From the NCBI RefSeq assembly GCF_014212355.1, contig NZ_JACKXD010000005.1:62001-126000 (forward strand): DNA of 64,000 nt, written 5' to 3'. Of the stretch, positions 8,516 to 17,405 are shown in pieces (the stretch's first letter is position 1; each line of letters starts with the position of its first letter). Source of the DNA: Halobellus ruber (lineage in GTDB: Archaea; Halobacteriota; Halobacteria; Halobacteriales; Haloferacaceae). The notes beneath the pieces are model-generated. The model was not told the origin of the DNA. It saw only the letters and a list, made by a program, of their open reading frames with translations, and ran no database searches. Position numbers and translations under genes: made by a program.

Positions 8516-8959
8516 ATGGACGTGGAGGTACGGGACGCGGTCGAGGACGACGCCGAGACCCTGGGCGCCATCGTCGACCTCCCGGCGGACGCCCTCCGGA
8601 ACGTCGTCCACGACCGGACGGTGCGGCTCGCAATCGAGCGCCCGGGCGACCCCGGCCCTAACGCCGACGCCGACGGGGTCGACGACACCGATTCAGTTCT
8701 CGGGTTCGTCGCCTTCGACGTGCGGGACGGGACCGTCCACGTGACCCAACTCGCCGGCGCCGCCGACGTGGCGGAGCAGCTCCTCGCCGAGCCGGTCCGG
8801 TTCGCGGTGCAGGAGGGGTTCGACGTGGCGTTCGTGGTTCCCGACTCCGACACCGACGCCGCGGCGGCCGCCGAGGCCGCGGGGTTCACCGCCGTGGGGC
8901 CGGGGCCGCGGTTCGACGGCGAGACGACAACGCGGTACCGGTTCGACCCGGCGGGGTGA
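8516..8959 (+). CDS. GNAT-like acetyltransferase family protein (putative)
   Basis: A 147-residue acidic protein. Its order of elements, an N-terminal V-x-V-R-D-A-x-x-x-D-A segment, a central strand VLGFVAFDVRDGTVHVTQLAG, and a C-terminal EAAGFTAVGPG, fits the GNAT fold. However, the acetyl-CoA pyrophosphate loop (Q/RxxGxG/A) is poorly preserved (AGAADVAEQLL). It may be a degenerate or haloarchaea-specific member, and the substrate is unknown. It stands alone, divergent from the aspartate kinase gene, with ATG four bases after an ACAGGT stretch. Confidence 0.75.
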   Translation: MDVEVRDAVEDDAETLGAIVDLPADALRNVVHDRTVRLAIERPGDPGPNADADGVDDTDSVLGFVAFDVRDGTVHVTQLAGAADVAEQLLAEPVRFAVQEGFDVAFVVPDSDTDAAAAAEAAGFTAVGPGPRFDGETTTRYRFDPAG

Positions 8960-9225
8960 GCGGGGCTGTACCGCTGGGGAGTGACCGCCCCCGCTGTTTC
9001 CCCTCCCGTCTACATACTGCCGGCGACGACGGGATCGAATCCGGCGGCCCGTCCCTCGACGGCGGCGAGGGGTTCGTGGCCGCCGTCGGTCGCGAGTGGG
9101 GCGCGCCGGTCGTCTCCGCGGACAGCGATCCGACGCACGAGGGGTATGTTATCCTCGCCCGATTCGTCCCGAACTCGTCGATAGAACGTACCCGAGCGTT
9201 AACCGCGTCGGGATCGCTTCGAGCC

Positions 9226-9987
9226 TCAGTTGTTCGCCGGCTGTGGGTCGCTATCGAAGGCAGTGACGAGCTCTTCCGGCAGCGTCTCGGGCGAAAACAC
9301 CGAGACTACATCTCCCGGCTTGATTTCGGTATTTCCATTGGGCGTGATGTGAGCCCCCTCACGTTCGACCCCCACGATCAGAACTTCCTCGGGCACCAGC
9401 CCTTGCTGGTGGGCATCGTCCAGCGTCACGCCGGCGATACCGGCGGTCTCGGAGACGGTGAATTCGACGAGCTCGCCGCCGCCTGCGACGGCGTGGAAGT
9501 CGGTCACCGGCGACGGGGCACGGTCCTCCTCGGGAGCGAACCGGTGGTACGGCTGGAACGTCTCGTCGATGACGATGTCCTCACGTTGGATACTCAGTCC
9601 AGCAGCCGAGAGCTGATGCGCGATACGGTTGATATCGGCCGTATCCTCGCCGACGGCGGTGATCACGAGATTATCCTGCCCGGCGAGCAGTTCTCTGACG
9701 TGGACGATCCCTGGTGTTGATTCTGCCTTGTTGGCGAGTGCTGACCGCTTCCCCACAGGAGCGGTACAGGTGAACTGCGTGGTCACCTTTCCGCCGGACC
9801 GCTCGTAATCGATATCAGTGTGATAGCCGCGGATGATCCCGTGTTCCTCCAGCCGGTTGATCCGGTTGCGAACCGTCGCAGGGGTGACGTCCACCTCGTC
9901 GGCAATCATCGGAGCGGACGTATCCCTCGCGTTGGCACCGAGATAATAGAGAATTCGCCGGTCGATCTCGTCAGGCCGATACGTCAT
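9226..9987 (-). CDS. Lrp/AsnC-type transcription regulator fused to a TrkA-C (RCK_C) domain
   Basis: A 253-residue regulator. Residues 1-60 are an AsnC-type winged helix (DEIDRRILYYLGANARDTSAPMIA, then TVRNRINRLEEHGII). Residues about 65-145 are an Lrp-like effector domain (VHVRELLAGQDNLVITAVG). Residues about 165-250 form a TrkA-C domain (VEFTVSETAGIAGVTL ... IKPGDVVSVFSP), which usually binds a small ligand and gates transport. The chosen ATG 9987 directly precedes the HTH; an upstream ATG would add nine Arg/Thr-rich residues. It lies beside a TrkA-type protein and an APC permease, so it probably regulates amino-acid or cation transport. Confidence 0.9.
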   Translation of the reverse strand: MTYRPDEIDRRILYYLGANARDTSAPMIADEVDVTPATVRNRINRLEEHGIIRGYHTDIDYERSGGKVTTQFTCTAPVGKRSALANKAESTPGIVHVRELLAGQDNLVITAVGEDTADINRIAHQLSAAGLSIQREDIVIDETFQPYHRFAPEEDRAPSPVTDFHAVAGGGELVEFTVSETAGIAGVTLDDAHQQGLVPEEVLIVGVEREGAHITPNGNTEIKPGDVVSVFSPETLPEELVTAFDSDPQPANN

Positions 9988-10140
9988 AGCCGTAGTTCTC
10001 GGCCGTCGGGGCAAAGACGTTGTGCCGCCCTGCTCATCTGATGCCCCGTCTGGAACGCTGGTACGGTTTTGTTTCGTGTAGGTGACCCAGCAGCAGTTCG
10101 CCGAGCCGTCGGCGGTCCGATACGTCGCCCGGGGGGTACA

Positions 10141-10806
10141 TCACCCTCGAAGGAGCCGAACGACCTCGTCGCTCACCCCCGTTTGGACGGCCAGGATGTA
10201 CTGAACGCCGGGTTCCAGCACCATATCGGGACCCGGGAAGTTCCCCGTGTGTTGTTCGGCCACGACGACTGCACCTCGGGGGAACGATACCGCGTCGAGT
10301 GATTTCCCGGCGGCCGGTGCTCCCTCGGCGACCTCGATCTCGATGAGTTCCAGCCGGTCGGTGATCTCTTCGATCGTCCGGACGCCGCCACCGCTGACGT
10401 CGATGATGTCGTTGGCAGCCGTATGGGCGGCCAATTCCTCGGGATAAACCACCGCGTCGACGATCTCCTCGAACTCCTCGTGGTCGCCGTGGTCGATCCG
10501 GGCGACGGTCTTGATGTCGGGCGCGACCCGCTGGGCGGTCATACAGATCCCGACGTTCGTCATCGCGCCGTAGCTCGTGAGCCCCGCGATAACGTCGCTG
10601 CGTTCCAGTTGCGCCTCCCGGAGCACGCTCGGGCGGCCACCGTCCCCGTGGATCACGGAGGCGATGTACTGGTCGCTCAGGAACTGGACGCGGTCCTCGT
10701 CCTTTTCGACGATAACGATGTCGTGCCCGCGGTTGTCCAATCGCCGTGCCGTGTGATAGCCGACGCGGCCGCCGCCGACGATGACGATGCGAAGGTCCTT
10801 GCTCAT
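10141..10806 (-). CDS. TrkA-type regulatory protein (RCK_N + RCK_C)
   Basis: A 221-residue cytoplasmic protein with an N-terminal Rossmann fold (VIVGGGRVGYHTARRL, then the acidic strand end IVEKDED) for NAD(H). A C-terminal TrkA-C domain (residues about 140-221) ends with GVQYILAVQTG. Such proteins bind to and gate K+ channels, Trk transporters or APC-type permeases. No K+ channel subunit is present nearby. The next gene upstream on the same strand, 59 bp away, is an APC amino-acid permease, so this is the likely partner. Confidence 0.92.
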   Translation of the reverse strand: MSKDLRIVIVGGGRVGYHTARRLDNRGHDIVIVEKDEDRVQFLSDQYIASVIHGDGGRPSVLREAQLERSDVIAGLTSYGAMTNVGICMTAQRVAPDIKTVARIDHGDHEEFEEIVDAVVYPEELAAHTAANDIIDVSGGGVRTIEEITDRLELIEIEVAEGAPAAGKSLDAVSFPRGAVVVAEQHTGNFPGPDMVLEPGVQYILAVQTGVSDEVVRLLRG

Positions 10807-10865
10807 AACTGGGTTTGAAATCCTTGTGCGACCGTGGTGTGTGTTTCTATCATAAGTCTGAACGT

Positions 10866-12320
10866 TCAGTCCTCCTCGGTCGGCTCGCTCACTGGCGGGT
10901 CCTCAACGGAGCCAGTCTCCGCGTCGGTCGGCTGGTCACGCGATATGATGTCACGGACCCGTCCCGGATTGAGTCCGGCGTAGATGACCCCCCCGAACAG
11001 CAACCACCCGACCGCGACGGCCCACGTCAGCGGGGAGATGAACGCTGCGAGAACCAGGTTGAGAGCGCAGCCGAGGATCGGCGGGGCAGGGTAGAACGGG
11101 ACCTCGAACGGCCGGTTGAGGCTCGGTTGGTTCCGTCGGAGTTTGATCACCGCGAGGTTTACGATGATGAACCCCAGCAGCGAGAACAGACTCGCGAGAT
11201 TGCCGACGAGACTGATCGGCGCGACGACGGTTGCCACGAGCATAATCGCTGCACTCCCCATCAGTGCCGCATAGGGCGTCCCGTAGTCGTGGTGGATGGT
11301 TCCGAGCCGCTCGGGTAACTGTCCCTCTCGCCCCATCGCGAAGGCGACGCGACTGGAGCCGATCACGACGGCGTTGAGCGCGCTGATCGTCGAGAAGACG
11401 GCACCGAACCCGATGAGAGCGGCCCCGATCGAGGCGCCGAACAGCCCGATGTCGGGCATGAAGCTGATCGCCGCCTCGACGACGGCTTTCTCGCCGGCCG
11501 CGCCAAGCCGCGGCGCGCCGAGGGTCCCGATGGAGATGGCGACCACGAGCAGATAGATGAGCACGGTCACGCCGAGGCTGAGGAAGATGGCCCGTGGGAT
11601 GTTCTTCCGCGGGTTCTCGACCTCCTCGGTGACCGTCGCGATGAGGTCGTACCCCTGGAAGGCGATGAACGTCAGCCCCATCGCCGGCAGGACCTTGACC
11701 GCACCCTTCGAGAAGAAGTCCCCTACCGTCGGGGTGGCACCGGGAGCGATGCTGAAAAACGCCGACGACGAGACGGCGCCGATCCCGAAGAGGATGAACA
11801 CCCCGAGGATCGCGATCTTGACGAGCGTTACGAGCGTCTCAGCACCACCGCTGGCCTCCGTCGAGAGGGCGTTCAGCGCGACGAACGAGACGACCGCCAG
11901 CAGCGCGTAGCCGACGTGCCAGATCGGCCCCGCCGGCAGCCCCGTCCAGTAGAGGTGGATGAACTCGACGAAGTTCGAGGAAAACCCCAGCGCGTACAGC
12001 GCCCCGGCGGCCATATAGGTGAACCACCGCGTCCACCCCATCACGAACGCAACGGGTGCGGAGAACGTCTCGCGGATGTAGGCGTAGCCGCCGCCGTTTT
12101 TCGGGATCGCACTCGCCAGTTCGGCATATGAGAGCGCGGTGAAGGTGGTCACCCCGCCGTTGAGTGCGAACACGAGGATGGCGGCGGGACCGGCGATCTC
12201 GGCGGCGAGCCCGGTCAGGACGAAGATTCCCGCGCCGATCATCGCGCCGATGCCGACCATCGTCGCGTCCAACAGCCCCAGACTCGCTGCCGGTGACCGA
12301 TCCCCTTGCTCGGCCCCCAT
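10866..12320 (-). CDS. Amino acid permease, APC superfamily
   Basis: A 484-residue transporter with about 12 membrane helices. The first contains the APC signature GIGAMIGAGIFVLTG (residues about 23-37), whose unwound Gly-rich centre binds substrate. Further APC-like segments are FIAFQGYDLIATVTEEVENPRKNIPRA near residue 240 and AMGREGQLP. The last 35 residues are an acidic cytoplasmic tail. The family resembles cationic/neutral amino-acid exchangers, but the substrate is not visible. Flanking TrkA-C and UspA-type genes on the same strand suggest a regulated uptake module. Confidence 0.93.
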   Translation of the reverse strand: MGAEQGDRSPAASLGLLDATMVGIGAMIGAGIFVLTGLAAEIAGPAAILVFALNGGVTTFTALSYAELASAIPKNGGGYAYIRETFSAPVAFVMGWTRWFTYMAAGALYALGFSSNFVEFIHLYWTGLPAGPIWHVGYALLAVVSFVALNALSTEASGGAETLVTLVKIAILGVFILFGIGAVSSSAFFSIAPGATPTVGDFFSKGAVKVLPAMGLTFIAFQGYDLIATVTEEVENPRKNIPRAIFLSLGVTVLIYLLVVAISIGTLGAPRLGAAGEKAVVEAAISFMPDIGLFGASIGAALIGFGAVFSTISALNAVVIGSSRVAFAMGREGQLPERLGTIHHDYGTPYAALMGSAAIMLVATVVAPISLVGNLASLFSLLGFIIVNLAVIKLRRNQPSLNRPFEVPFYPAPPILGCALNLVLAAFISPLTWAVAVGWLLFGGVIYAGLNPGRVRDIISRDQPTDAETGSVEDPPVSEPTEED

Positions 12321-12453
12321 TATTCCCCCCGTAGCCGCCGGATGTCAGTACCGAGGCGGCGTCGGAAGAGATCAGACACGCGACGCACGGAACCACGAGT
12401 ATCGAGGGGGCCGGAAGGAGTGGCGACGGCGTTTGCACGAGTCGCGGTCATAA

Positions 12454-13140
12454 TCAGTCCGGGCCCCGGATGACGAATGCAGGGTCGTCCGTATCGAGGG
12501 TCATCTCGGTCGAGCGAGGTTCGAGGACCCGGACGTCACGCGAGGGATCCGGTTCACCGACGACGAGCAGGTCGCACTCGGTTTCGAGTTCGACGACGCG
12601 CTGCCCGACGTCGGAGCTCTCGGACAGGTGCTGATAGGCCCGGTCAGGGTCGATCCCCCGCTCGACGAGTCGGTCCGTCGCGTTCGTGAGCGTCTCCTCG
12701 CTCGTGTGGAACAGCGTAACGGACGCGTCGGTCGCAGCCAAAAGGTCGGCAACGAACGAGAGGATCCGGTCTCGATCCGGTTTCCCCCCGAGTGCGACGA
12801 ACAGTCGATCGAGCGTATCCGCCTCGCCTGTCGTCAGGATCGCGTCGCAGCCGTCCTCGCGGGCGACGCGGTTGATCGCCTCCTGGCGGTCACTGCTGAA
12901 CACGAGTCGGGTCCGGGTAGGGACCTCAGCGCGTTCGAGCGGGCGGACGAGGTCGGCGAGCTCATCGCGGGCGTCCCCTTCGAACTGCTCGCGAGCTGCG
13001 CCCGGCGGGGTCTGCTCCGGTAGTTTGTACTGGCCGAGGGCGACCACCTCCGTCGTCGCGAGTGGCTTGATCAGCATCGACGGAACCGGATCAGCGTCGG
13101 GCAGGTCAAACGGGATGAGAACCCTATAGCTCGTACTCAT
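12454..13140 (-). CDS. Universal stress protein-like (two UspA-like halves)
   Basis: A 228-residue protein. The first half (YRVLIPFDLPDADP ... VARE-DGCDAILTTGEADTLDRLFVALGG) and second half (ASVTLFHTSEE ... ETECDLLVVGEPD) each resemble UspA folds. The ATP-binding G-x2-G-x9-G(S/T) motif is degenerate in both, so it may bind no nucleotide. It probably belongs with the permease gene 133 bp downstream on the same strand; UspA proteins often accompany haloarchaeal APC permeases. The start ATG is followed by the expected beta-strand, and no alternative start is better. Confidence 0.85.
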   Translation of the reverse strand: MSTSYRVLIPFDLPDADPVPSMLIKPLATTEVVALGQYKLPEQTPPGAAREQFEGDARDELADLVRPLERAEVPTRTRLVFSSDRQEAINRVAREDGCDAILTTGEADTLDRLFVALGGKPDRDRILSFVADLLAATDASVTLFHTSEETLTNATDRLVERGIDPDRAYQHLSESSDVGQRVVELETECDLLVVGEPDPSRDVRVLEPRSTEMTLDTDDPAFVIRGPD

Positions 13141-13592
13141 GCGTTCCAGTCCGGCGGTTCCCCGGGATCAGGACCGTCCGGGTCGCCCCGAGTGCCGGCA
13201 GACGATGGCGGTCCGTCATCTTCGGCCCGGCCTCATCACTTCGCGGGTGGTCCGTAGTGGGTCGCGGGTTTACCCCGGTCATACTGACATCGGTATCAAC
13301 AGTTCGTTCGGGAAACAAAAATATCTATGGGTCTAAGATATCCATAACAAATATATATGGTATCCATATTATCGTCTCAAAAATACGAGCTGCTAACACG
13401 CAGAGCACCCGATCTCCTAATCGACGTGCATCCAGCCGTGTGACCCCTCGTCTGTCCGTACACCGCGACGGATGGCTGATCGTGGAACTACCACGCTGTT
13501 CGTGATCCTCCGATATCGCCACCGGCCAGCCGTGTCACCGGTCCGAATGGACATTGTGACCCCGCCGAAGAAACCTCGTGGCACTCGTCCGG
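13141..13592. other. 452-bp intergenic region with an AT-rich core
   Basis: No convincing gene. The AT-rich core at 13310-13390 holds a perfect inverted repeat ATATGG-TAT-CCATAT (13355-13369), a second inverted pair ATATCT/AGATAT (about 13322-13341) and the direct repeat TATCCATA (around 13330 and 13362). It lies 170-250 bp upstream of the UspA-like gene, so it could hold a distant promoter or operator for that minus-strand cluster. A 28-codon frame starting at 13357 is too short to support. Confidence 0.5.
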
Positions 13593-15332
13593 CTACGCGA
13601 ACTTCCGGACGGTCATATCCAAGGTATCGAGGTCGAGGATCGGCGCGTGTGCCACGTCGGGGTCGATGTTGACCGACTTCTGGAAGTCGGTCTGGGCCTG
13701 CCAGCAGCCGGAATTAACTGCAAGAACGTTGTGATACTTCCCCCAGCCGATCTTGTGGACGTGGCCGGTGTGGAAGACGTCCGGGACCGCCTCCATCACC
13801 AGGTAATCCTTCTCCTCGGGCGCCAGCCGGGTCTTCCCCCCGAACTGCGGCGCGACGTGTCGCTTCTTCAGCAGCTGGTACATCGCCTTGTGCGGCTCCT
13901 CGTAGCTGGCTTTCGCCTCGGGGAGCTCAGCGATCACTTCGTCGAGCGAGACGCCGTGATACATCAGGACGTTCACGCCCTCGACGGTCGCCAGGGAGGG
14001 GTTGCCCGTGATCCGGGCGTCGTGGGCGGACATGACGTCCCGGAGCGTCTCGTCGAACCCCGGCTGGGGCTCCGCGAGCCGGACCGCGTCGTGGTTCCCC
14101 GGGATCATCAGGATCTCCATATCGCCGGGCACGTCCTTCAGTCGCTCGGCGAAGGCCTCGTACTGGTCGTAGATGTCGACAATGTCGAGTTCCTCGTCCT
14201 GACCGGGGTAGACGCCGACGCCCTCGACCATATCCCCCGCGATCAGGAGGTACTCCACGCGGGCGGCTTCCTCGGAATGGAGCCACGACGCGAATCGGTC
14301 CCACGCGTCGGCCTCGAACTCCTGGCTCCCGACGTGGAGGTCCGACACCAGGGCGGCCTGGACGTGCCTGTCGGCGGTGTTTGGGGTGTGGGTCCGCGGG
14401 ACATCCGGGAAGTACATCGCGTCGACGAAGACGATCTCCCCGTCGTCCGACAGGGTCCCCTCGACCGCGATGCACTCGTCGAGCAGGAGTTCGTCGACCA
14501 GGTCGGCGAACTCCCGGTCTTTCATAACGAGACACGGGAACGTCCCGGTGGTGTCCTCCAACTCGACGATCCAGTGGCCGTTCTTCGTCGACCGCACGTC
14601 GTTGACCAGCCCGACGATCGCGGCGTCGCTGCCGCCGTTCATCGACCGGATCGCCTCCGTCGGGCGGTGGTTCACCCGCCCGCGAAGCTGCTTCGAGAGC
14701 TTCTCGTAGCGGTCCCGGAACACCGTCACGAAGTCGCCGTACTCCCCGGTCCCGGTGCTCTGGCCGGTCACGTCGCCGGTGACCGAAAGCGACCGGAGCG
14801 ACGGGTCGGCGGTGCGGGTCGCGGCGTCGGCGGGCGACCCCTCGCCTCCCGCGTCCACGACATCGTCCGTTCGTGTCGACGTCGGCGAATCCGTCGCCGC
14901 CGGCGAGTCGGATGCGTCCGTCCTCGGCGCTGGGTCCGGCGAGTCCGTCGTCGGCGTCGAGTCTCCCGCCGTTCTCGACGCCGCTTCCGCCCCCGTTTCC
15001 GATCCATCGTTCGATCCGGCTTCGGCGCCGGCATCGACCGACTCCTGCGGCCGATCTCCAGTTGAAACAGAGGGGTGTTCGTCGGCGTCGACCGGGGACC
15101 CGGGCTCGGCCGACGCGGCGTCCCCGCCCCCGGCGCTGCCTGTCTCCACGAGGGCGGCCCGGACGTCGCCGGCGGTGATCCGGAGCGCGTCGTCGTCGAC
15201 GTGGTCGACGACCGCCTCGACCGCGCGTTCGGGGACGTCGGCGCCCGCGAGCAGCGTCACTGCCTCCTGTTCGGCGTTGTAGCCCAGCCGGGCGAGTTCC
15301 GTGACGATGCGGACCGGCGTCTCCTGGGGCAC
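13593..15332 (-). CDS. polB: DNA polymerase D small subunit DP1 (proofreading exonuclease)
   Basis: The small subunit of the archaeal replicative polymerase D, with an Mre11-like 3'-5' exonuclease active site. Motifs of the calcineurin-type phosphoesterase are intact: SDLHVG (about residues 330-335), GDMVEG (367), GNHD (412) and GHVH (523). An OB-fold region lies around residues 210-300. Between the N-terminal helical region and the OB fold is an Asp/Ser/Thr/Ala-rich linker of about 120 residues, probably disordered. GTG 15332 gives MPQETPVRIVTELARLG; longer frames upstream are antisense to the signal peptidase gene. The partner large subunit lies at 38047-43167. Confidence 0.94.
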   Translation of the reverse strand: MPQETPVRIVTELARLGYNAEQEAVTLLAGADVPERAVEAVVDHVDDDALRITAGDVRAALVETGSAGGGDAASAEPGSPVDADEHPSVSTGDRPQESVDAGAEAGSNDGSETGAEAASRTAGDSTPTTDSPDPAPRTDASDSPAATDSPTSTRTDDVVDAGGEGSPADAATRTADPSLRSLSVTGDVTGQSTGTGEYGDFVTVFRDRYEKLSKQLRGRVNHRPTEAIRSMNGGSDAAIVGLVNDVRSTKNGHWIVELEDTTGTFPCLVMKDREFADLVDELLLDECIAVEGTLSDDGEIVFVDAMYFPDVPRTHTPNTADRHVQAALVSDLHVGSQEFEADAWDRFASWLHSEEAARVEYLLIAGDMVEGVGVYPGQDEELDIVDIYDQYEAFAERLKDVPGDMEILMIPGNHDAVRLAEPQPGFDETLRDVMSAHDARITGNPSLATVEGVNVLMYHGVSLDEVIAELPEAKASYEEPHKAMYQLLKKRHVAPQFGGKTRLAPEEKDYLVMEAVPDVFHTGHVHKIGWGKYHNVLAVNSGCWQAQTDFQKSVNIDPDVAHAPILDLDTLDMTVRKFA

Positions 15333-15422
15333 ACCCCTCCGAACGGGGGTGGGGCAAAAAAGCGTACTGTCTCCGGCGACGCCCCAGAAGGTTGAAACGC
15401 GGCGACGCAGAATGAGGGGTCG

Positions 15423-16253
15423 ATGACCGACGAACCGGGCGACCGGAACGCCTCCGAGGACGACCCCACGGAGGGTCCCGACGGACCCCCCTCGGAGGAC
15501 CCCGACGGCGACGGGCCGGGTGCGGCCGACTCCCCGGGTCCGGCCGCCCGCGACGACACCCCCCGAGCCGCCGACTCCCGCCGGGAGCGGACGGCGCGCC
15601 CCGACCCGGAACCGGGCTCGCGGGCCGCCCGCGGGGGCGACGAGAGCTTCCTGACGCGCTTCCGGACCGCCCGTAGCGGCCCGCTTTTGTTCATCCGGGA
15701 GACGCTCTACAGCGTCATCGGCGTGCTCGCGGTCGGCCTGCTCCTCTTTGCGGTCAGCGGGGTCTGGCCACCGATGGTCGCCGTCGAGAGCGGGAGTATG
15801 GAACCGGAGATGCAGCGCGGCGACCTGATCTTCGTGACCGAGCCGGAGCGGTTCACCCCCGATTACGCCCGGGGCGGCATCGTCACCGTCGAGGTCGGCA
15901 CCGACGAGGGGTACCGGAGCTTCGGCGGCAACGGGTCGGTGATCATCTACGACCCGCCCGACCGGGTCGGCTCGCCGATCATCCACCGCGCACACTTCCA
16001 CGTGGAGGAAGGCGAAAACTGGTACGACCGGGCGAACCCGGCGTATCTGAACGCCGACGACTGCGAGTCGCTCTCGAACTGTCCGGCTCCCCACGACGGG
16101 TTCATCACGAAGGGCGACGCCAACGCCCGGTACGACCAGGCGTCGAACATCGCCGGGCCGGTCCGCCCCGACTGGATCCGGGGGACCGCGCGGCTCCGCA
16201 TCCCGTATCTCGGCTACGTCCGGTTGGAACTGGCCGGGCTGGTGGCGGCGTAG
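15423..16253 (+). CDS. Signal peptidase I, archaeal Sec11 type
   Basis: A 276-residue membrane-anchored protease that removes Sec signal peptides. After an Asp/Pro/Ser-rich cytoplasmic extension of about 80 residues there is one hydrophobic helix (residues about 92-116, LYSVIGVLAVGLLLFAVSG). The catalytic Ser follows in VESGSMEPEM (Ser125). The archaeal-type catalytic His is in PIIHRAHF (His188) and the Asp lies in TKGDANARYD (about 234-240). No clear C-terminal helix is seen. The long acidic N terminus is not part of the family core. It is divergent from polB with a 90-bp gap. Confidence 0.92.
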   Translation: MTDEPGDRNASEDDPTEGPDGPPSEDPDGDGPGAADSPGPAARDDTPRAADSRRERTARPDPEPGSRAARGGDESFLTRFRTARSGPLLFIRETLYSVIGVLAVGLLLFAVSGVWPPMVAVESGSMEPEMQRGDLIFVTEPERFTPDYARGGIVTVEVGTDEGYRSFGGNGSVIIYDPPDRVGSPIIHRAHFHVEEGENWYDRANPAYLNADDCESLSNCPAPHDGFITKGDANARYDQASNIAGPVRPDWIRGTARLRIPYLGYVRLELAGLVAA

Positions 16254-16275
16254 GGGCGACCGGCTCGGACCCGCC

Positions 16276-16506
16276 TCAGTCGTCGGCGTACTCGATGGCG
16301 TCGATCGGGTGTCGGGGCTCCTCGTCGTCGTCGTTCTCGTATTTGTACCGCACCCCCTCCTCCTCGTCGGCGGTGCCGTTGTGGGAGCCGTCGCAGAACG
16401 GCTTGTTGTCCGACAACCCGCAGGCGCAGACGTAGATGTCGCCGTCGTGGTCGTCGGGGTCGATCCGCGTCGGTCCCGTGGCGTCGTGCGTGACTTCGCG
16501 TGCCAT
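16276..16506 (-). CDS. CDGSH iron-sulfur domain protein
   Basis: A 76-residue protein with one CDGSH motif: Cys27-x-Cys29-x8-Cys38-D-G-S-His42 (CACGLSDNKPFCDGSH), which ligates a [2Fe-2S] cluster through three Cys and one His. Such small proteins act as redox or cluster-transfer factors; the partner is unknown. The chosen start MAREVTHD (16506) removes 17 upstream residues that show no conservation. The C terminus is very acidic. It is convergent with the signal peptidase gene. Confidence 0.92.
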   Translation of the reverse strand: MAREVTHDATGPTRIDPDDHDGDIYVCACGLSDNKPFCDGSHNGTADEEEGVRYKYENDDDEEPRHPIDAIEYADD

Positions 16507-16603
16507 ACCGTGCCAAGAGTTCCTACAGGGAAAAGCCCCAGGCGACATTAGTGTCACCTAAACCCGCGCGGGACGAGACGGTCCCCGGGACGAGGGCGGC
16601 CGA

Positions 16604-17359
16604 TCAGGACCCGTCGAGTTCGTCGAGCGCGGCGGCGGCCGTCCGCGCCGCCTCCAGGTGGTCGGTCGCCCGCCGTGGCTCGTCGGTGTCGGCCGCCAGC
16701 CGGGCGTGCCGTGTCAGCGCCGCGAGCAGGGATTCGCGGGCGGCCCGTCGCGTCGGCGCCGCACCGTCGTCCTCCGTTTCCGGGTCGGCTACGGCGTCCG
16801 ACCCGGTTTTCGGGGGCGATCCGCCGGCGGCTCCCCGCCCGGCGTCGTGGCCGCGATCCGACCCGGCCGCGCTGCCGGCGGCACTGACCCCGTTGGCCGC
16901 CGCCGGGTCGTTCGTCCCCCGTGCCGCCTCTGCGCGGTCCCTCCCCGGGGTCGCCGGCGTCGCGTCCGCTCCCGCGTCGGCGGTCGGCGCCTCCGACTCC
17001 GGCGGCGCCGCTCCGCCCGCGGCCGTCGCGTCGGTTGCGTCGCCGGCGTCGCCAGCCCCCGTCGGGGCCGTGTCGGCCGATGCTTCAGCGTCCGGGGCCG
17101 CGTCGGTCGACGCTTCAGCGCTCGGGTCCGTCCTGTCGTCGCCGGCTTCACCGTCCATCGTGCGCTGACAGCTCGGGCAGAACTCCTGGCCGTCGTACCG
17201 GAAGATCGGCGACCCACACTCCCCGCAGTGGCGGTTCGTCATCGTCGCGCCCTTCAGCAGGAGTTCGCTCATCTGCTGGGTCCGCTTTCTGTTTTCCTCG
17301 TCGGCCTCGTACTTCTCCCGGAGCCGCTTCCGCTCGGCTTCGGCGTCGAAGTCGCTCAT
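16604..17359 (-). CDS. Zinc-ribbon protein of the Sjogren's syndrome autoantigen 1 (ZNRD2) family
   Basis: A 251-residue protein. Residues 1-35 are a charged helix (EAERKRLREKYEADEENRKRTQQM). A zinc ribbon follows with Cys45-x2-Cys48 and Cys61-x2-Cys64 (HCGECGSPIFRYDGQEFCPSCQ). Residues 70-200 form a low-complexity Ala/Asp/Pro linker, and the last 50 residues a helical region (SLLAALTRHARLAADTDEPRRATDHLEAARTAAAAL). The function of the archaeal family is unknown. The linker is probably disordered. Confidence 0.88.
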   Translation of the reverse strand: MSDFDAEAERKRLREKYEADEENRKRTQQMSELLLKGATMTNRHCGECGSPIFRYDGQEFCPSCQRTMDGEAGDDRTDPSAEASTDAAPDAEASADTAPTGAGDAGDATDATAAGGAAPPESEAPTADAGADATPATPGRDRAEAARGTNDPAAANGVSAAGSAAGSDRGHDAGRGAAGGSPPKTGSDAVADPETEDDGAAPTRRAARESLLAALTRHARLAADTDEPRRATDHLEAARTAAAALDELDGS

Positions 17360-17405
17360 ACGTGGCTTTCAGACGGCGTGTCTCGAAAAAGCCTCCGGAC
17401 GGTGC

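Noticed and set aside
15333-16094. N-terminal extension of the polB frame
   Set aside because: It overlaps the signal peptidase gene on the other strand, and homologues start near GTG 15332.
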